21,592 nt of DNA from Bryobacteraceae bacterium. Its GTDB lineage: Bacteria; Acidobacteriota; Terriglobia; Bryobacterales; Bryobacteraceae. The notes beneath the pieces are model-generated. The model was not told the origin of the DNA, did no database searches, and worked only from the letters and a program-made list of their open reading frames with translations. How positions within the stretch are numbered: position 1 is the first letter of the stretch; each line of letters starts with the position of its first letter. Below, in pieces: positions 1 to 7,775 of this stretch. The stretch spans positions 1 through 21,592 of the forward strand of contig JACMLA010000526.1 in NCBI GenBank assembly GCA_014379815.1. The letters run 5' to 3'. The translations under genes and the position numbers were made by a program.

Positions 1-228
1 ATCTGCAAGACCACGATCCGAAAGGCGAGCGACCTCGTCGTCAAGAGGTCGCCTGTCCTCAGCAGCAGCGTTGCGGAGATCCTGGAGCCATGGGTGCGTG
101 AGTTCCGCCTGCTCGTCCGCAACTAATCCACGAGCTGTTCTTCGCGTCTCGTCATACGCGGAGCCTAATTCCTTCTCATCTAAGTCCGCCGCTGTTTTCG
201 TTATGGACTCTTGGCTGCCCAACCTCAC
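1..228 (-). CDS. Possible partial CDS running off the left edge, unknown
   Basis: A minus-strand frame is open from an in-frame TAG near 244 to the window edge. The first plausible start is a GTG at 228-226, giving at least 76 residues. The peptide is charged and soluble-looking, with many Asp, Glu, Arg and Ala and no membrane segment, and its third codon positions are GC-rich, which favours this strand. I do not recognise the family. It lies 130 bp downstream of the GNAT gene on the same strand, so it could be a further operon member or a separate gene. A competing short frame opens at an ATG near 273 but stops after 29 codons, so a frameshift near the start is possible. The plus strand also has a short open frame ending at 126. 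Confidence 0.35.
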   Translation of the reverse strand, partial: MRLGSQESITKTAADLDEKELGSAYDETRRTARGLVADEQAELTHPWLQDLRNAAAEDRRPLDDEVARLSDRGLAD

Positions 229-358
229 ACGAAAATAGCTTCCCGTCTTCTAACACCTCCCTCATGGTTCTTCTCGGTCCTGATATCGCCGAGCAAACCA
301 GGCAATCCCAAGCGCGAGAGAAAGCCTTACGCAGGTCTGGAAGGCAGTGTGTGGCCAG

Positions 359-808
359 TTAGGCTCGCAGATTCTTACGGAGAAAAATAGTTGCTTGTGG
401 GTTGTTGTTATAACGCTCGCACGATTTGTAGCCTCGTCTGGAATATATGCGAAGAGCAGCCTGGAGGTCGTCCTTGCTGTCGAGGTACAACCACTCCCAT
501 GAAGTCGCAGCGTATCCTTCCAACTCGTCGAGGAGAGCGTCAGCAAGGCCCTGACCTCTGAACGAAGGTCGCACGTACAGGCGCTTGCACTCTGCCGAAA
601 GCCGAAGTGACGGAAGCGGTCGAAGGACAACGCAACCTGCGGGGATTCCTTCCACGTACGCCAGCCAGAGACCCGATGTCCCATCCGAGAGGAATGCCAG
701 CAGCTCTTCCAACGTGTCTCTTTTCGTAACGTCCACGGCTTCGTAATACTCGGTGAGCAAGAGCTGTGCGTCCAACAGATCTGCCATCGAAGCACGGATA
801 ATCTTCAT
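359..808 (-). CDS. GNAT-family N-acetyltransferase
   Basis: This is a 149-residue single-domain GCN5-related acetyltransferase, which would transfer an acetyl group from acetyl-CoA to an unidentified amine. The acetyl-CoA pyrophosphate-binding motif A is visible as LYVRPSFRGQGLADALL (about residues 77-93, with the R-G-Q-G-L-A loop). It is preceded by a beta-bulge strand (GCVVLRPL) and followed by a motif B region ending in YSRRGYKSCERY. The length is typical for the family. Its ATG overlaps the stop of the upstream Nudix gene as ATGA (805-808), so translation is probably coupled. It is the last clear gene of the six-gene operon. The substrate cannot be told from sequence. Confidence 0.9.
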   Translation of the reverse strand: MKIIRASMADLLDAQLLLTEYYEAVDVTKRDTLEELLAFLSDGTSGLWLAYVEGIPAGCVVLRPLPSLRLSAECKRLYVRPSFRGQGLADALLDELEGYAATSWEWLYLDSKDDLQAALRIYSRRGYKSCERYNNNPQATIFLRKNLRA

Positions 809-1242
809 AGCCCGGCGTAGTGGTCATACATCCGTAGTGGGTCCAGCAATCCCCGCGCGATCAGATCCGGCACGATGTGATTTCGTAAGGTTGCGGAGAG
901 CCCTCCTGTATCAGAACCGGGCTCGAACCAGATCAGTTCCGCTATCTCTGAATGAGGTGCGGGGTCGCCTTGCAGATTGCCCCGGTACAGCCTGACTTCA
1001 ACCATCCGGTCTTCCTGGCCTGCAGCGACATCGCGATAGGTTCCGATGTAGTGAAGTTCAGACACGGCGACATCGGGCCCCAGTTCTTCAGCCACCTCGC
1101 GCACGATGCACTCGTCCTCGGTCTCGCCTGGCTCCAGCCGTCCGCCTGGAGTGATGAAGAGTGCCGTGTCCCGATTCTTTCGACACAAAAGGATACGTCC
1201 GTCCCGAATTACCAGGAGGCCTGCTTTGACGATGTCGCTCAC
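805..1242 (-). CDS. Nudix hydrolase
   Basis: This is a 145-residue Nudix-fold pyrophosphohydrolase. The Nudix box is complete at residues 34-56: G34, E40, then R48-E49-V-A-E52-E53-L-G55, matching GX5EX7REUXEEXGU except for Pro at the final hydrophobic position. The glutamates bind the catalytic divalent metal. The N-terminal strand (AGLLVIRDGRILLCRK) and the PGG loop resemble housekeeping or NDP-sugar Nudix enzymes, but the substrate is not predictable. It starts with GTG inside the stop of the U32 gene (GTGA overlap at 1239-1242) and ends in an ATGA overlap with the GNAT gene, so it sits inside a translationally coupled cassette. Confidence 0.92.
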   Translation of the reverse strand: MSDIVKAGLLVIRDGRILLCRKNRDTALFITPGGRLEPGETEDECIVREVAEELGPDVAVSELHYIGTYRDVAAGQEDRMVEVRLYRGNLQGDPAPHSEIAELIWFEPGSDTGGLSATLRNHIVPDLIARGLLDPLRMYDHYAGL

Positions 1243-3743
1243 TGCAGAATCGTCAGGCTCAGATGATTTGCAGGTACGAAGAAGCTGCCTTCCGTGGTCC
1301 CCTGAGGCGCAGCCTGCCGGAGTGCCCGGGTTAGCTGCTGGCTGGATGTGCGTCCCTCCAATCGCTGCTGAAAGGCCCCGATCACGGCTGTCGTTTCGCC
1401 CGCGCTCTCATTTGCAAACTCGACGCGGTAGTGGCGAATTCCTGCCTGAAGCCATGCGTCCAGATGCAAGCTTGCCTCCTGCGCCTCAGCGCCGAAAACA
1501 GTGTTGCGACAGCCCACATCCGCAATCACAGGATGAGCTCGTCCGCTTTGATCCCGCAGTGCGATCTCGTGCTTCTCGCAGGGCCGGCCGCAGTCTTTGT
1601 AGCTGGTTCCGGTGGACAGGAAGCGACAGAAGACACAATGCTCCATATGAAACACCGGGAGATGCCCATAAGCGATCACTTCCAGCTTGTCCGCATCGAC
1701 CTCGGTTGCAAGCGTGACAATTTGTGCCGCGTTCAAGTCGTGTGTCGGGGTAATTCGCTGCAACCCCATCTGCAACATACTCGCCGTAGTGATTGCGTTC
1801 GCGGCGTTCAAACTGAAGTCGCCGGTCAACCCCTCATGAGGCAAGGAACCCAGCGTCTCCAGCATGCCCGCAGCGCGGATCAGTAAAGGACATTCGAGGC
1901 GCAGCAGAAATTCGAGGATCCGCTCTTCGCCGGGCTTCAGTATCCGGGGACTAGCTACACGCACGGCAATGCCCGCAGCCTGGACCTGCTCTACCGAAGG
2001 CTTTAGTCCGTACAGATCCAGATAGTCGAGGGTGATGCTCCCCGGGCGAGAGAACAACGCCGCGTCCAGCTGCTCTTTGGTTCGTACCAGCACGTGGAGC
2101 ACTGGCGGGCCAGACGCCTCGCGGGTACGACTTAAGGTCGAGGGCAAAGCCTGACCCAAAAAGGCATCTGCGTCCTGTATTCGCGTTGCGGCCGGCTGGG
2201 TTTGCAGACTAGTCAGGCGCTCCACAGCATCCCGCCTGACACCGTTCAGCAGAGAGGCCGGTGCGAACGGACGCCCTTTGACCTCCAGCTGCACTGTTTC
2301 CAGTTTGTAAGCAGTGTTGCCAAGGCGGCTGAACTGATCGCGGACCAGGGCTGCGTCCAGAACCCTGTTGTGCGCACTTCCAAGAGCTGCCGACGATTCC
2401 ACTTGCACCGAAAGCCGCGAGCTACCCTCCAAAGTCCATACCGACCGCAGTGGCTTCCCTTCTTCAGCAACCACGTGGACCAACACAGCTTGTTGCCTCA
2501 CCGGAGTGCTGCTGTCCAGATACTGCCGCGCTGCGCGGGCGATACCGGCATCCGCTGTCCGCCATACCAGATCGCCTTCGCGTATACGTCGGAAGTCGAT
2601 CGCGCCGTTGGCAAAAGTCAGCTCTGCAATTCCGTCCGGGCGCGCGTTTACCCCGTAAACATTCCCGCCCTCTTCCGGTTCACCGGGACTGCGCCAGTCT
2701 GCGGCATCGAACACGAGACCGTCTCCGGCCTTCACGTCTATGTGCCCGCCGGCAACAGCTACCCGGTCCGTGGAGACATGCACCACGCGTCCCGCGAAGA
2801 CTCCGCGATGTCTGGGCGCGCGGCCCTTTACGACCAGCTGATGATTGGTGCCGCTGAGGAACCAGGGACCCAGCCCTCTGGAATACACCTGCTCCAGCTG
2901 CAATTCTTCCTCCCTGCTGACGTCGTTGGGCAACTCCGCTACAGCGTGGTCAACGGCTTTCCGATACGCCGCTGTCACCAGCGCAACGTACTCGGCGTCT
3001 TTGTATCGCCCTTCGATCTTCAGCGAGCTTATCCCTATGTCCACAATCTCCGGCACATGATGCAGAGCATACAGATCACCAGGAGACAACAGATAGCGGG
3101 CATCCCCGAGGGGCTTTTCTTTCCCGTCCACAAGAAGGTCATATGGCAAGCGGCAGGCCTGCGCGCATTGCCCCCGGTTCGCGCTTCTCCCACCCCACGC
3201 CTCTGAAGAGAAACACTGACCTGAGTACGCAACGCATAACGCACCGTGAACAAAAATCTCGATTTCACAATCGACGGTTTCTTTAATCGCCCTGACTTCT
3301 TTCAGCGAGAGCTCACGCGCAAGGGTTACACGCGAGACTCCACTCCGGTGCGCCAGTCTGACCCCGGCAGCATCCGTGATACTCATCTGCGTGCTGGCGT
3401 GTAACTCCAGGTCCGGAGCAATCCGGTGGGCCAGTTGCAGCACCCCGTAATCCTGAATGATCAAAGCGTCCGCACCAGCCTCGGCGATTGCCGCCAGCGC
3501 ACGCGCAGCTTCCCGTAATTCGTGATCGAACACCAGAGTATTGAACGTCACGAAGCCCCGCACACCGCGAGAATGCAGCGTCCGCATTACCTCAGACAGT
3601 TCGCTCAGATCGAATCCAACTTTAGCCCGCGCGCTGAAGTGCTTCAGCCCAAAATAAACAGAGTCCGCACCCGCTTCCACAGCCGCTTGCAACTGCGGCC
3701 AGTAGCCCGCCGGACTCATGATTTCGGGCGCCTTTTTGCTCAC
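1239..3743 (-). CDS. Double-domain peptidase U32 family protein (RlhA/YegQ-like)
   Basis: The protein has 834 residues and belongs to the U32 family, long called collagenase-like peptidases. Characterised bacterial members such as RlhA, TrhP and UbiU/V act in RNA or quinone hydroxylation and carry Fe-S clusters. The N-terminal domain has the signature HGALCVAYSGQC (166-177) and a second cysteine pair (C193, C197), so C170, C177, C193 and C197 are the likely 4Fe-4S ligands. A central DUF3656-like region follows. The C-terminal part is a second U32-like barrel with its own cysteine set at C703, C706, C718 and C722 (HMEHCVFC, then DCGRPC). It is longer than E. coli RlhA (about 650 residues). The GTG start overlaps the DUF885 stop as GTGA (3740-3743). 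A role in 23S rRNA or tRNA hydroxylation is inference only. Confidence 0.9.
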   Translation of the reverse strand: MSKKAPEIMSPAGYWPQLQAAVEAGADSVYFGLKHFSARAKVGFDLSELSEVMRTLHSRGVRGFVTFNTLVFDHELREAARALAAIAEAGADALIIQDYGVLQLAHRIAPDLELHASTQMSITDAAGVRLAHRSGVSRVTLARELSLKEVRAIKETVDCEIEIFVHGALCVAYSGQCFSSEAWGGRSANRGQCAQACRLPYDLLVDGKEKPLGDARYLLSPGDLYALHHVPEIVDIGISSLKIEGRYKDAEYVALVTAAYRKAVDHAVAELPNDVSREEELQLEQVYSRGLGPWFLSGTNHQLVVKGRAPRHRGVFAGRVVHVSTDRVAVAGGHIDVKAGDGLVFDAADWRSPGEPEEGGNVYGVNARPDGIAELTFANGAIDFRRIREGDLVWRTADAGIARAARQYLDSSTPVRQQAVLVHVVAEEGKPLRSVWTLEGSSRLSVQVESSAALGSAHNRVLDAALVRDQFSRLGNTAYKLETVQLEVKGRPFAPASLLNGVRRDAVERLTSLQTQPAATRIQDADAFLGQALPSTLSRTREASGPPVLHVLVRTKEQLDAALFSRPGSITLDYLDLYGLKPSVEQVQAAGIAVRVASPRILKPGEERILEFLLRLECPLLIRAAGMLETLGSLPHEGLTGDFSLNAANAITTASMLQMGLQRITPTHDLNAAQIVTLATEVDADKLEVIAYGHLPVFHMEHCVFCRFLSTGTSYKDCGRPCEKHEIALRDQSGRAHPVIADVGCRNTVFGAEAQEASLHLDAWLQAGIRHYRVEFANESAGETTAVIGAFQQRLEGRTSSQQLTRALRQAAPQGTTEGSFFVPANHLSLTILQ

Positions 3744-5464
3744 CTGACGTACTGCTCCATGACTGCTTTACGGAGTATCGCGGGCGGAAGCAGACCCTGG
3801 CTCAGAAGAAAATCGTGAAAGGCTTTTGGTTCAAACTTCGCACCCATTTTCTTCTCCGCATCCAAACGCAGTTGCAGAAGCCGCGTGTAGCCGTAGTAGT
3901 ACGACGTAGCCTGGCCCGGTGCGCGGAACGTGTATCGATCCACCTCCTGCGTAGCCATCGGATCGGATAGTACGACGTCTTCCAGGAGAATCCTTTTCGC
4001 CTCCACGGGTGTCATCTTGCCAGCTTGCAGTTCCGGATCCAGAAACGCCCGTGCGGCCCGCATCATGCGATGCTGCAACGAGATCAACTGACCTTCGGCA
4101 GGCATGTAGGGAAACATCATCCACTCCGAATACAGACCCCAGCCCTCGACATTTGTGCTGTTGAAGGCAAAGATGGCGCGGGCTGTCGAAACTCCGGTTT
4201 CCACCATCTTGCTGAACTGCATCTCATGACCCGGTCGCGCCTCGTGGCAGCTCAGGGTCCACGAAGCTGCGGCAAACGTAAAGTCGTCTGTCTGCTGATT
4301 GTTCGCTCCGGGGTTATTCAACGGGAGGATGAACTCTCCCGACTCGCCTGTGTTGCCGATCAGACGCGGTGGGCGCATATTCGGAGCAGGCTGTCCGGCA
4401 GACTCCGCCGCGCTCGCAAGACGCATCCGCGCAGGCCGTGTTGGCAGCGTCACCAGACTCTGTTTTCTGACAATCTCTTCAATCTGCGCAATCCGGGTTC
4501 GGTAGTGATCTACGATCTGACCCGACGCGAGTTGCTCTTTCTTCAGCGCCCGAATTACGTCGCGGTAGTCGGTTACCGAGAAGCCTTTTTCCTTAGCGAC
4601 GACTCGCGCCACTTCGTTTGCCTGGGCCTGAAACTCGAGAAATGATTTGTGCGCCATTGTAGCCAGCTCAGCCGGTGCAATATCGACACCGTACCCATGC
4701 AACGAGTTCAGGTACAGCTCCGGCGGCAGACGGAAATCAGTTCGGGTAACGGGAAGAACTTCATTTTGCACAAACTGGTTGTAGGCGGTTACTTGTTCCT
4801 TCAGTTTGGCGAGGGCTTCTTCGTAGCCGGCAATTTTGTACTTCGCAAACGATTGCCCAATGCCATTCAGAAAAAAGCTCGCGTTCTTCAGATCCTTCTC
4901 TACCTGATCCCTCGGTGGTCCAATCAAACCGGAAGTCTTCAGCCTCTCCCGCGTCCGTTCCTCTGCCAGAACCGCAATTGGCTTGTAGCCTTTCTCAAGC
5001 CCCGCGTACTTCTTTAGCCGGGTAAGCGCTGCCGGTCTGCGGTTCTCCTTGACCTGGTCATCGAGTAGCGCATTCAGCCCGCCGAAAACAACCTGAGCCA
5101 CGTTGATGTAGGGGATGCGGTACTTCTGATTCAGCTCCGCCGTGCGAATGGCATCCCGGGTAGCCGTGATCATAATGTCAAGATCCTGCTTTACCAGCGG
5201 ATCGGCTTCGGCCTTCCGGCGCTTCTCCAGCTCCGCCAGTGCATCTCGATTCGCTTGCAGAGTCCGTTCGAGTACACCGGAACTGAGATCCGAAATACCC
5301 TCGTCATAACCTTCAAGACCCATCTGTGCGGCGCCCTCCGGCGACAACTTCGCCAGAGTTTGCAACGCCACCTTCGCGTGTTCGTTGCTTTTAGCAACCC
5401 ACGCCGGCTGAGCGAACAAGCTGGAACTCAGCAAAACCAGGACAGGGAAAATATAACGGAACAT
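3740..5464 (-). CDS. Secreted DUF885-family putative metallohydrolase
   Basis: The protein has 574 residues. An N-terminal signal peptide (hydrophobic stretch 6-17, ending SSSLFAQ, cleavage near 19/20) points to export to periplasm or outer envelope. The family signature is visible: HE followed by RPGH (H407, E408, P411, G412, H413) and downstream EGWGLYSE (440-447). These resemble the zinc site of gluzincin peptidases, so a metal-dependent peptidase is likely but not demonstrated for the family as a whole. The length is typical. It lies 14 nt downstream of the short-chain dehydrogenase and overlaps the U32 start by 4 nt. Being secreted, it shares an operon with cytoplasmic enzymes but not obviously a pathway. 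Confidence 0.9.
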   Translation of the reverse strand: MFRYIFPVLVLLSSSLFAQPAWVAKSNEHAKVALQTLAKLSPEGAAQMGLEGYDEGISDLSSGVLERTLQANRDALAELEKRRKAEADPLVKQDLDIMITATRDAIRTAELNQKYRIPYINVAQVVFGGLNALLDDQVKENRRPAALTRLKKYAGLEKGYKPIAVLAEERTRERLKTSGLIGPPRDQVEKDLKNASFFLNGIGQSFAKYKIAGYEEALAKLKEQVTAYNQFVQNEVLPVTRTDFRLPPELYLNSLHGYGVDIAPAELATMAHKSFLEFQAQANEVARVVAKEKGFSVTDYRDVIRALKKEQLASGQIVDHYRTRIAQIEEIVRKQSLVTLPTRPARMRLASAAESAGQPAPNMRPPRLIGNTGESGEFILPLNNPGANNQQTDDFTFAAASWTLSCHEARPGHEMQFSKMVETGVSTARAIFAFNSTNVEGWGLYSEWMMFPYMPAEGQLISLQHRMMRAARAFLDPELQAGKMTPVEAKRILLEDVVLSDPMATQEVDRYTFRAPGQATSYYYGYTRLLQLRLDAEKKMGAKFEPKAFHDFLLSQGLLPPAILRKAVMEQYVR

Positions 5465-5478
5465 AGCTTTCAGGATAC

Positions 5479-6297
5479 TTATTTAGAAATGCCAGGGGAA
5501 TTTCGAAAATTCCGCGCAAACCAGACGGTCCCGTAGCGGGTCACAGCAGCAGGCAAGACTCGACTGAGCCAGATCAACGCCTTGTATCGCCAGCCGGGGA
5601 TGACAAATAATTCGCCGGATTGCAGCGCGGCAAGCGAAACATCGACCACGTAATCGGCGGAGGTCCACCAGCCGCTCGGAATCTTCGTGCGATCCATTGC
5701 CATCACATCGTGAAACTCCGAGATAGTGAATCCCGGGCAGAGCGCTTGTATACGGATGCGCGAACCGCGGGTTTTCAGGTCCAGCCATAAGCCTTCCGTG
5801 AAATTGTTCATCCAGCATTTTGTTGCGGCATAGCTGACGCTGGCCGCACTAGCCTGAAAACCAGCGACCGAAGAGACATTAATAATGGTCCCAGTACCGT
5901 GCGGCTCCATCCGCTGAAGAGCCGCATGGCACAGATGGACAGTAGCCAGAACATGTAGCCGGTGCATCCGGTCATGTTCCTCCAACCGCGATGCAAAGAA
6001 GGGTCCTTCGATACCGAACCCGGCATTGTTGATCAGCAGTTCCAGATTGGCTACCGCGGCGATTCGTTCTCCGACCGCAAGCAGACCGGCATCCGTCGCC
6101 AGATCTGCGCAAAGAACCTCCACCTGAATGCCGGTAGCCTCCAGTTCCTGCCGCAATTCTTCCAGTCGTTCGACGCGGCGCGCGATCAGGAGCAGGTTGT
6201 AGCCGTTTTTCGCAAGACGTCTGGCAAACACCGCACCAATACCGCTGGAAGCTCCCGTAATCGCAGCAGTTCCTTTGCGGGGAGCTTGCCCGCTCAC
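5479..6297 (-). CDS. Short-chain dehydrogenase/reductase (SDR)
   Basis: This is a 272-residue classical SDR. The Rossmann glycine motif TGASSGIG spans 14-21, a basic ARR at 39-41 suggests an NADPH preference, NNAG is at 90-93, the catalytic Ser is S143 in NVSSVAG, and the YxxxK pair is Y156/K160. The C-terminal tail beyond residue 235 (ALIWLSRVLPAAV) is hydrophobic and may associate with membrane, as in DltE/YqjQ-type SDRs annotated as acting on lipids or fatty acyl substrates. The substrate is unknown. It starts with GTG in a GTGA overlap with the upstream Cys-cluster gene (6294-6297) and is followed after 14 nt by the DUF885 gene. Confidence 0.92.
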   Translation of the reverse strand: MSGQAPRKGTAAITGASSGIGAVFARRLAKNGYNLLLIARRVERLEELRQELEATGIQVEVLCADLATDAGLLAVGERIAAVANLELLINNAGFGIEGPFFASRLEEHDRMHRLHVLATVHLCHAALQRMEPHGTGTIINVSSVAGFQASAASVSYAATKCWMNNFTEGLWLDLKTRGSRIRIQALCPGFTISEFHDVMAMDRTKIPSGWWTSADYVVDVSLAALQSGELFVIPGWRYKALIWLSRVLPAAVTRYGTVWFARNFRNSPGISK

Positions 6298-6788
6298 GTG
6301 GACCGCTGGAAACCGACCTCGTCCTTCACCGCCTCAAGCGTGTTGTACACGATTGGGCAATAGCAGGCACGATCGGTGAAGTCCCACATCCTCGACAGAA
6401 AGCTACCGTCTCCCCGAACCGTGTGAGGGAAGTCCTGGCACGTGTGCGGACGGGCATCGTAGACTGTACAGAAGTTGCCATCGAGAAACACACAGCCCTG
6501 GTCATTCCGCCGTAAGATCGCACCTTCGTCTTTACTCTCTTCGGCATAGTCGCGAAGGAATTGCGCAGGGGGAAGCCCCAGATAGCGCGACAGCTTCAAC
6601 ACATCCCGTTCGGTAATGCGAGTCGTCGCGACCTTGCAGCAGTTCGCGCATTCCGCGCAATTGAACTGCGCTTCCACATTCTCGGCGAGCCTGCGGATAC
6701 GCCGCTCCGCAAACGCGTGCCGCTTCAGATGCTTGCGCAATCTTTCGTTTTCGGCGCGCTTCTTCTCGCCGAAACGCTGGATTTGCAC
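6294..6788 (-). CDS. YkgJ-family cysteine-cluster protein
   Basis: The protein has about 164 residues from the GTG at 6788. It matches the YkgJ-type zinc/iron-chelating family: CAECANCC (C44, C47, C50, C51), then CVFLDGNFCTVYDARPHTC (C99, C107, C117) and CYC (C142, C144). Nine cysteines suggest a bound metal or Fe-S cluster. The biochemical role of the family is unclear; some members are linked to protein lysine methylation or flagellin modification. The N-terminus is a basic, coiled-coil-like helix. The open frame extends to 6956, but that would overlap the divergent gene at 6828, so I prefer a start at 6788 (or GTG at 6803). No clear ribosome-binding site decides between them. It is the first gene of the six-gene operon. 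Confidence 0.82.
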   Translation of the reverse strand: MQIQRFGEKKRAENERLRKHLKRHAFAERRIRRLAENVEAQFNCAECANCCKVATTRITERDVLKLSRYLGLPPAQFLRDYAEESKDEGAILRRNDQGCVFLDGNFCTVYDARPHTCQDFPHTVRGDGSFLSRMWDFTDRACYCPIVYNTLEAVKDEVGFQRST

Positions 6789-6816
6789 AAGATCTGTAAG
6801 CACACTTCCAGCGTAT

Positions 6817-6820
6817 AGGA
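6817..6820 (+). promoter_or_regulatory. Ribosome-binding site of the 6828 gene
   Basis: An AGGA sits seven bases before the GTG at 6828. It is the main reason to accept that GTG as the start of the plus-strand gene. Confidence 0.55.
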
Positions 6821-6827
6821 TAAAGTT

Positions 6828-7412
6828 GTGTCGGACCAGCTTTATCTCTCCTACAGGCTCCACTCGCCGACCCCGCAAATCATCGTGCGTGGGTACGAAA
6901 AGTTGCTGAAAGCCTTCCCTTACTCCCGTCTGACGAAACGCGCATCTACCTTGCACGTCACTGCAGTCACTGTGGGTGAGCCTCCTTTATTCGAAGACAG
7001 CTACCCCGCACCCCTCGTCATCGACAACGTCCTCGAAGCGATTCGAGAATTCGCCGCAGCCGACGTCAGCTTCGCCTTCGAAGCATGGTGGGACCTCTGG
7101 CAGTTCGATAAAGACGACTGGCAGGTCGCACCTGCCCGCGTCACGTTAACAGCTTTCGCTCCGGAGTTCGAAGCAGGACTCGAAGACGACTTGCGAATCG
7201 AGTTCGGTATCGATGCGTTGTTTTTGCCGCAACCGGAACGGCCGAACTACGTGTTCATGGCGCAGTCCAATATCCGCAGCCTGCTGCATCTGGTTCACCA
7301 GCTGGATGCCATGTTCCCGTCGGCGGACAGGATGCTCTGGACAGAATCAGGTGAAAACTTCGCTGTGCGTCTGCAGGAAGCGCTCTCGACTCCCGAGTCA
7401 GCGCTTCAGTAA
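6828..7412 (+). CDS. Conserved-looking protein of unknown function
   Basis: This is a 194-residue protein that I do not recognise. It is the only complete non-transposon gene on the plus strand. It is soluble and acidic, rich in Phe, Trp and Asp (a cluster near 86-96, FEAWWDLWQFDKDDW), with no signal peptide, no membrane segment and no cysteine cluster. The mixed alpha/beta pattern and GC-rich third positions support real coding. The start is GTG with an AGGA ribosome-binding site. It is divergent from the YkgJ-like operon, with about 40 bp between the two starts. It is convergent with the response regulator, and their last 15 nt overlap (7398-7412). Confidence 0.8.
   Translation: MSDQLYLSYRLHSPTPQIIVRGYEKLLKAFPYSRLTKRASTLHVTAVTVGEPPLFEDSYPAPLVIDNVLEAIREFAAADVSFAFEAWWDLWQFDKDDWQVAPARVTLTAFAPEFEAGLEDDLRIEFGIDALFLPQPERPNYVFMAQSNIRSLLHLVHQLDAMFPSADRMLWTESGENFAVRLQEALSTPESALQ
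7377..7407. terminator. Palindromic hairpin at the convergent gene ends
   Basis: GAAGCGCT (7377-7384) pairs perfectly with AGCGCTTC (7400-7407). Inside, GACTC (7388-7392) pairs with GAGTC (7395-7399), leaving a 3-nt bulge and a 2-nt turn. The structure lies over the final codons of the plus-strand unknown gene and the response regulator, so it could stop transcription from both sides. There is no T-run on either side, so it is not a canonical intrinsic terminator. Confidence 0.4.
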
Positions 7413-7769
7413 CTCGGTGAGCGCTCCGGCAAGCTCGTTTGGTAAGAATGGCTTCTGCAACACGGCGAACTTATCCCGTATGAGCTCGGGAAAACTCTCC
7501 ACCGCATAGGGGTACCCGCTGCACAGCAGAACCCGCAGTTCCGGGTTTATCGACACCATCTGCCTGGCCATCTCGTCACCCTGCATACCCGGCAGACTCA
7601 GGTCTGCGATGATAATGCGGAACGCCGCAGTATCCAGGGAAAAAGTCTCCAGAGCCTGCTCCGCGGTTTCGGCGGTACTTACCGAATATCCGACGCGCTC
7701 GAGGTAAATCTGCAGGAACTTCCGAAGTGCCGGCTCATCATCGACCACGAGTACAGGGACACCAGTCAT
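7398..7769 (-). CDS. Stand-alone response regulator receiver (CheY-like)
   Basis: The protein is a 123-residue single receiver domain with no output domain. The phosphorylation site is complete: acidic pair D10-D11, phospho-acceptor D56 (IIIADLSLPG), switch residue S84 and K106 in the KPF motif. It would take phosphate from a histidine kinase, none of which lies in the window. It begins 6 nt after the outer-membrane barrel gene stops and is the last gene of the cobalamin-containing operon. Its 3' end overlaps the convergent unknown gene by 15 nt. What it controls is unknown. Confidence 0.93.
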   Translation of the reverse strand: MTGVPVLVVDDEPALRKFLQIYLERVGYSVSTAETAEQALETFSLDTAAFRIIIADLSLPGMQGDEMARQMVSINPELRVLLCSGYPYAVESFPELIRDKFAVLQKPFLPNELAGALTELLKR

Positions 7770-7775
7770 ACCCGG

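Noticed and set aside
2202..3206. Long plus-strand open frame (334 codons)
   Set aside because: It is antisense to the U32 gene, has Cys/Arg/Pro-rich composition and no family features; a shadow of high-GC coding.
6789..6956. Longer YkgJ-like protein starting at 6956
   Set aside because: The extra residues lie fully opposite the divergent gene and do not look like the family; a later start is more likely.
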